In this document: positions 61,601 to 64,000 of the stretch, piece after piece
Numbering within the stretch: the stretch's first letter is position 1
Layout: every line of letters starts with the position of its first letter
From: Nocardia aurantia
GTDB lineage: Bacteria; Actinomycetota; Actinomycetes; Mycobacteriales; Mycobacteriaceae
Assembly (NCBI RefSeq): GCF_009604425.1
Contig: NZ_WEGI01000016.1
Span: 146,930 to 210,929 of the forward strand
DNA length: 64,000 bases
Reading direction: 5' to 3'
Notes under the pieces: model-generated
Database searches by the model: none
The model's input: the letters and a program-made list of their open reading frames with translations, nothing else
What the model was told of the DNA's origin: nothing
Position numbers and translations under genes: made by a program

Positions 61601-61639
61601 GCCCCAGGTCGCATACATAAAGCAGAGGCGGCCTGGGGC
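61601..61639. promoter_or_regulatory. Inverted repeat upstream of the Abi-like gene
   Basis: GCCCCAGG (61601-61608) and CCTGGGGC (61632-61639) flank a 23-base spacer that includes AT-rich GCATACATAAAGC. It is 28 bp before GTG 61668. It may be an operator or a leader hairpin; the -10-like TAGCAT lies between it and the start. Confidence 0.5.
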
Positions 61640-61667
61640 GTACAGGAGACAAGATAGCATCTCGCCT

Positions 61668-62816
61668 GTGACCGCTGTCGTGACGACCGTCTCTGTTCGA
61701 GAAAGCCTGCTATCGCTGTTGACGGCTGAGCGCCTTGCGCCGTATCTCCACGAAGCTGACGGCGACACGGATCTGGCGATCGAGCTCTACTCGTGGAACA
61801 CAGCGATCGCGGCCGCCAGTATGGAGGTCGTTGCCTATATCGAAGTCATTCTGCGTAATGCGGTCGATCGCGAACTCGCGAAGTACGCCGACGAAGAACG
61901 GCGGAAGTTTCCGTGGTTCATGCTCCCCATGGTCACAGGGGCATCGCACGATGCCATCACCAAGGAGATCGAGATCACTCGCGCAAGACTTCGAGGGATC
62001 AGCGCTGATCGAGACTCACGTGACCAGATCATTGCCGGCCTCTCGTTCGGATTCTGGACCGAACTGTTCGGATCGAAGCACGAGGAGTTGTGGCGCTCCG
62101 CACTGAGCGCTGCCCTGCCTGGAACACCGAACGGTCGGCGGAAGAACGTCACCGCCAAACTGGAGCGCTTGCGACTCTTTCGAAACCGGCTTGCTCACCA
62201 CGATTCTCTGCTTGCCCAAGATGTTCTGTTCCAGCTGGACGAGATGCTCACCCTGGTCGAGTGGATCAGTCCGGACGCCCGGGCCTGGCTCGCTGGCCGT
62301 GAGCGTGTGAGTGGTCTGTACAACGAGCGCCCAGTCACGCCCATCGACACACTGGTCGTCCCGACTGTCGAGGCATGGCGGCTGTACCTGAACCATGGTG
62401 TCTACATCTGCCCACCCGGACGCAACTTTCGTCCCACCGACTACCTGGCCTTCTACGCAGAGCGTGAGATCAAGCCCGTGGTGGCCCGCATCCTGTACCA
62501 CCGCGACAACGTGGAGTGGACAGTCGCGGAATCGCTTCGACTGTCGAACCTCGTCGGCGACATCCACCGGAACGATCGGAAGATCGCGACCGCGATAGCT
62601 GCCAGTCGATCCGAGGGGTGGACGGCTGGCAGATATCAGATTTTCCTGCTGAGCAGAACCGGGCACCCGGCGCACATCGAGCTCAAAGCGGCTGTGCGGC
62701 ATCTGCAAACCGGTCGGGGTTCCTCCTATGTGCGCCGACACCGTTACGTCTCTCACCACAGACTTCAGTCGGCGAGGACTACTGCGGACCTGACTCCGGT
62801 GCTCGGACTGGACTGA
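61668..62816 (+). CDS. Abi-like (HEPN) protein, candidate phage-defence factor
   Basis: A 382-aa protein of the Abi_2-type abortive-infection family. The N-terminal conserved YSWNTAIAAASMEVVAYIEVILRNAVDREL (in parts) and the C-side LERLRLFRNRLAHHDSLL are its marks. The latter has R172-N173 and H177-H178, the Rx4-6H HEPN RNase motif. Typical Abi proteins are ~300 aa; this one is longer, with a C-terminal domain (residues ~200-370) of unknown fold and a basic tail (SSYVRRHRYVSHH). GTG 61668 has no RBS and a -10-like TAGCAT 7 bases before, so it may be leaderless. GC is lower than in neighbours, suggesting transfer. Confidence 0.72.
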   Translation: MTAVVTTVSVRESLLSLLTAERLAPYLHEADGDTDLAIELYSWNTAIAAASMEVVAYIEVILRNAVDRELAKYADEERRKFPWFMLPMVTGASHDAITKEIEITRARLRGISADRDSRDQIIAGLSFGFWTELFGSKHEELWRSALSAALPGTPNGRRKNVTAKLERLRLFRNRLAHHDSLLAQDVLFQLDEMLTLVEWISPDARAWLAGRERVSGLYNERPVTPIDTLVVPTVEAWRLYLNHGVYICPPGRNFRPTDYLAFYAEREIKPVVARILYHRDNVEWTVAESLRLSNLVGDIHRNDRKIATAIAASRSEGWTAGRYQIFLLSRTGHPAHIELKAAVRHLQTGRGSSYVRRHRYVSHHRLQSARTTADLTPVLGLD

Positions 62817-62964
62817 TCTCCGAACCCGCCCGATCCGAAACCCTACCCCGAGCCGCTTACTCTCTACGGAACCCGCCTTATGCCAACCGATTTGGAACTT
62901 GTCGGTGGGTTCGCGATGATAAGCAGTTGGCCTCGCATCGGGGTCACGGGAATGGGAGAAGAAC

Positions 62965-63396
62965 ATGTTTGTGCCGGGGAAGACGATCGCGGGTCTGGCG
63001 CTGGGCGCGGCGGCTGTCGCACTGACGGCCACGGCCGGGCCCGCCGCGGCGGACGACGGACACCTCTACGGTGCCTTCGCCGTCTCGACGGAGAATCCGG
63101 AGGACGCGTACATCATCGGCGGCGCCCGGAACTACGGCAGCCAGGAAGAGGCCGACGCGGCGGCACTGGGACAGTGCCACTACTCCAACTGCTGGGTGGT
63201 TCTGCGGTACGTGGACGGGTGTGGCGCGATCTCGGCGCGCGACGGCCGGGTGCTCGGCGCGCTGGGATCGTCGAAGCGGGACGCGGAGAACGCGGCGATG
63301 GGGCTTTTCGGGCCGCCGCGGCCGGCGACGCTGAGCTCCGACGGCAGCTCGACGGAACTGCTCGACTCGGCGTGCACCGGTGCCGGTCCGCGCTGA
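62965..63396 (+). CDS. Secreted DUF4189 protein
   Basis: A 143-aa protein. Signal peptide to ~29 (LALGAAAVALTATAGPAAA). The DUF4189 domain follows: YGAFAVSTENPEDAYIIGGARNYGSQEEADAAALGQC, CWVVLRYVDGCGAISA and SSKRDAENAAM, each in part, with cysteines likely paired (Q-C-H, N-C-W, G-C-G, A-C-T). Proteins of this type are small, secreted and of unknown function in many actinobacteria. ATG 62965 has GGGAGAAG upstream. A perfect hairpin with a T-rich tail follows the stop. Confidence 0.85.
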   Translation: MFVPGKTIAGLALGAAAVALTATAGPAAADDGHLYGAFAVSTENPEDAYIIGGARNYGSQEEADAAALGQCHYSNCWVVLRYVDGCGAISARDGRVLGALGSSKRDAENAAMGLFGPPRPATLSSDGSSTELLDSACTGAGPR

Positions 63397-63414
63397 ATTG
63401 CCGAGTGTCGCTTT

Positions 63415-63460
63415 CGAAGCCGATTCGTTCCGGTGCGGGCGGATCGGCTTCGCTCATTTT
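63415..63460 (+). terminator. Rho-independent-type terminator after the DUF4189 gene
   Basis: CGAAGCCGAT (63415-63424) pairs perfectly with ATCGGCTTCG (63443-63452), with an 18-base loop. CTCATTTT follows, giving a short T-tract. It isolates the secreted-protein gene from the rRNA promoter. Confidence 0.75.
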
Positions 63461-63617
63461 GGCCGGATGACCAGGCGATTTGACATCGAAAGTGGTTCGC
63501 ACGTAACTTAATCCAGGTCAGAGCGACACGGACGCCGACCCGGAGCCGAGAGGCCAGGGACACGAGGCCGGACGATGAGCGCCTGACAGGATCACACGGC
63601 TCGACTGGGACCCCGAT

Positions 63618-63647
63618 TTGGATCGGGATCGCGGGGTGGGCTAAGCT
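63618..63647 (+). promoter_or_regulatory. Putative rrn promoter
   Basis: TTGGAT (63618-63623), 18 bases, TAAGCT (63642-63647). This lies about 245 bases upstream of the mature 16S 5' end, the usual distance in actinobacteria. Further promoters upstream are possible. Confidence 0.65.
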
Positions 63648-63702
63648 GGGAAAGTTGCCTTACCGAGATTCACCGGATCTTCCCGGTGGACTGGTTTGTG
63701 CG

Positions 63703-63728
63703 TGTGTTCTTTGAGAACTCAATAGTGT
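63703..63728 (+). promoter_or_regulatory. rrn leader antitermination / processing element (boxA-like)
   Basis: TGTTCTTTGAGAACTCAA followed by TAGTGTG is the conserved actinobacterial rRNA-leader motif, containing the boxA-type TTGAGAACTC. It binds antitermination factors and lies near the precursor-processing stem. Confidence 0.8.
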
Positions 63729-63893
63729 GTCGATGAATGTCAGTGCCAAATTTTTTGGTCCCGATTTCTCATACCCCCGTGTGAGGGTCGGGCATTTAGT
63801 CAGCTTTTTGAGCTGGCGTTGTTTTTGTCGGGTTTTCGGACTCTGGCCTTTGAAAGTTTTTTTGATTCGCCCTTTTGGGGGTGTTTCGAGAGT

Positions 63894-64000
63894 CTTCAAC
63901 GGAGAGTTTGATCCTGGCTCAGGACGAACGCTGGCGGCGTGCTTAACACATGCAAGTCGAGCGGTAAGGCCTTCGGGTACACGAGCGGCGAACGGGTGAG
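63894..64000 (+). rRNA. rrs: 16S ribosomal RNA, 5' end (partial)
   Basis: The 5' end is recognised by GGAGAGTTTGATCCTGGCTC, then the universal AGGACGAACGCTGGCGGCG. The following variable V1 helix (GCGGTAAGGCCTTCGGGTAC) and CGAGCGGCGAACGGGTGAG are like Nocardia. The exact first base is uncertain by a few nucleotides. The gene runs off the window. Confidence 0.96.

Larger units (their letters stand above)
63461..63893 (+). other. rrn promoter and leader region (non-coding)
   Basis: The stretch between the terminator and the 16S start carries no gene. It contains the promoter at 63618-63647, a CACCGG/CCGGTG hairpin at 63671-63688, the boxA-like leader at 63703-63728 and an unusually T/G-rich leader around 63740-63890. 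Open frames through it are spurious. Confidence 0.7.

Noticed and set aside
63740..63890. T/G-rich leader open frame before 16S
   Set aside because: It is in the rRNA leader and runs into the 16S gene, with no start signal or coding bias.

Overview
The window is high-GC actinobacterial chromosome, most likely Nocardia or a very close relative. The 16S rRNA start at the right edge reads like Nocardia. A GroEL2 with a Gly-Met tail, FadE5, a GlnX/GlnH pair and a DUF3263/LytR_C/SodC block all point to Mycobacteriales. From memory of the Mycobacterium tuberculosis map, the backbone follows Rv0411c-Rv0440 in order: glnH, glnX, mutT3, thiE, thiO-thiS-thiG, thiD, thiC, xthA, GNAT, def, DUF3263, LytR_C, sodC, GCS2, an AAA ATPase, pssA, psd and groEL2. 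Accessory blocks are inserted between these anchors.

Layout. 0-2.3 kb: amino-acid sensing (glnH start, glnX) and mutT3. 2.4-5.3 kb: divergent thiE and thiOSG. 5.3-8.8 kb: a hairpin repeat, an ABC exporter and a class III cyclase. 8.9-19.3 kb: a CoA-ester catabolic cluster with an AtuA-like protein, two acyl-CoA dehydrogenases, a two-subunit biotin-dependent carboxylase and an enoyl-CoA hydratase, flanked by GntR and TetR regulators. 19.4 kb: tRNA-Glu(CTC). 19.5-26.8 kb: glycosyltransferase-GtrA, thiD, a hydroxyacid dehydrogenase, an epoxide hydrolase/TetR pair with a nested palindromic operator, and thiC under a TPP riboswitch. 27.1-32.2 kb: an unrecognised 498-aa protein, TetR, fadE5 and a membrane protein. 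32.2-39.4 kb: xthA-GNAT-def, then DUF3263, LytR_C, sodC, GCS2 and PAP2. 39.4-45.3 kb: a complete Mrp cation/proton antiporter operon (mnhA/B, C, D, E, F, G) with 4-bp overlaps throughout. 45.5-51 kb: a membrane protein, a CDC48-like ATPase, pssA and psd. 51.3-59.5 kb: a KAS III enzyme, an SRPBCC protein, a receiver-TrxR / histidine kinase / UBP zinc-finger cassette, a lipoprotein, an HTH-ClpN regulator with twin operators, Tam and a small protein. 59.5-64 kb: a second hairpin repeat, a CIRCE-controlled groEL2, an Abi-like HEPN protein, a DUF4189 protein and the rrn promoter, leader and 16S start.

The most interesting items are: (1) a two-copy hairpin element (5.64 and 59.55 kb) with an identical 44-nt loop and compensatory changes in both stems; (2) the redox/two-component/UBP-finger cassette at 53.3-56.9 kb with a perfect 18-bp palindrome at its putative leaderless promoter; (3) the HTH-ClpN protein with two identical dyads upstream; (4) the Abi-like gene between groEL2 and the rRNA operon; (5) the 498-aa unknown beside thiC. 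No insertion sequence, prophage or CRISPR array was seen.
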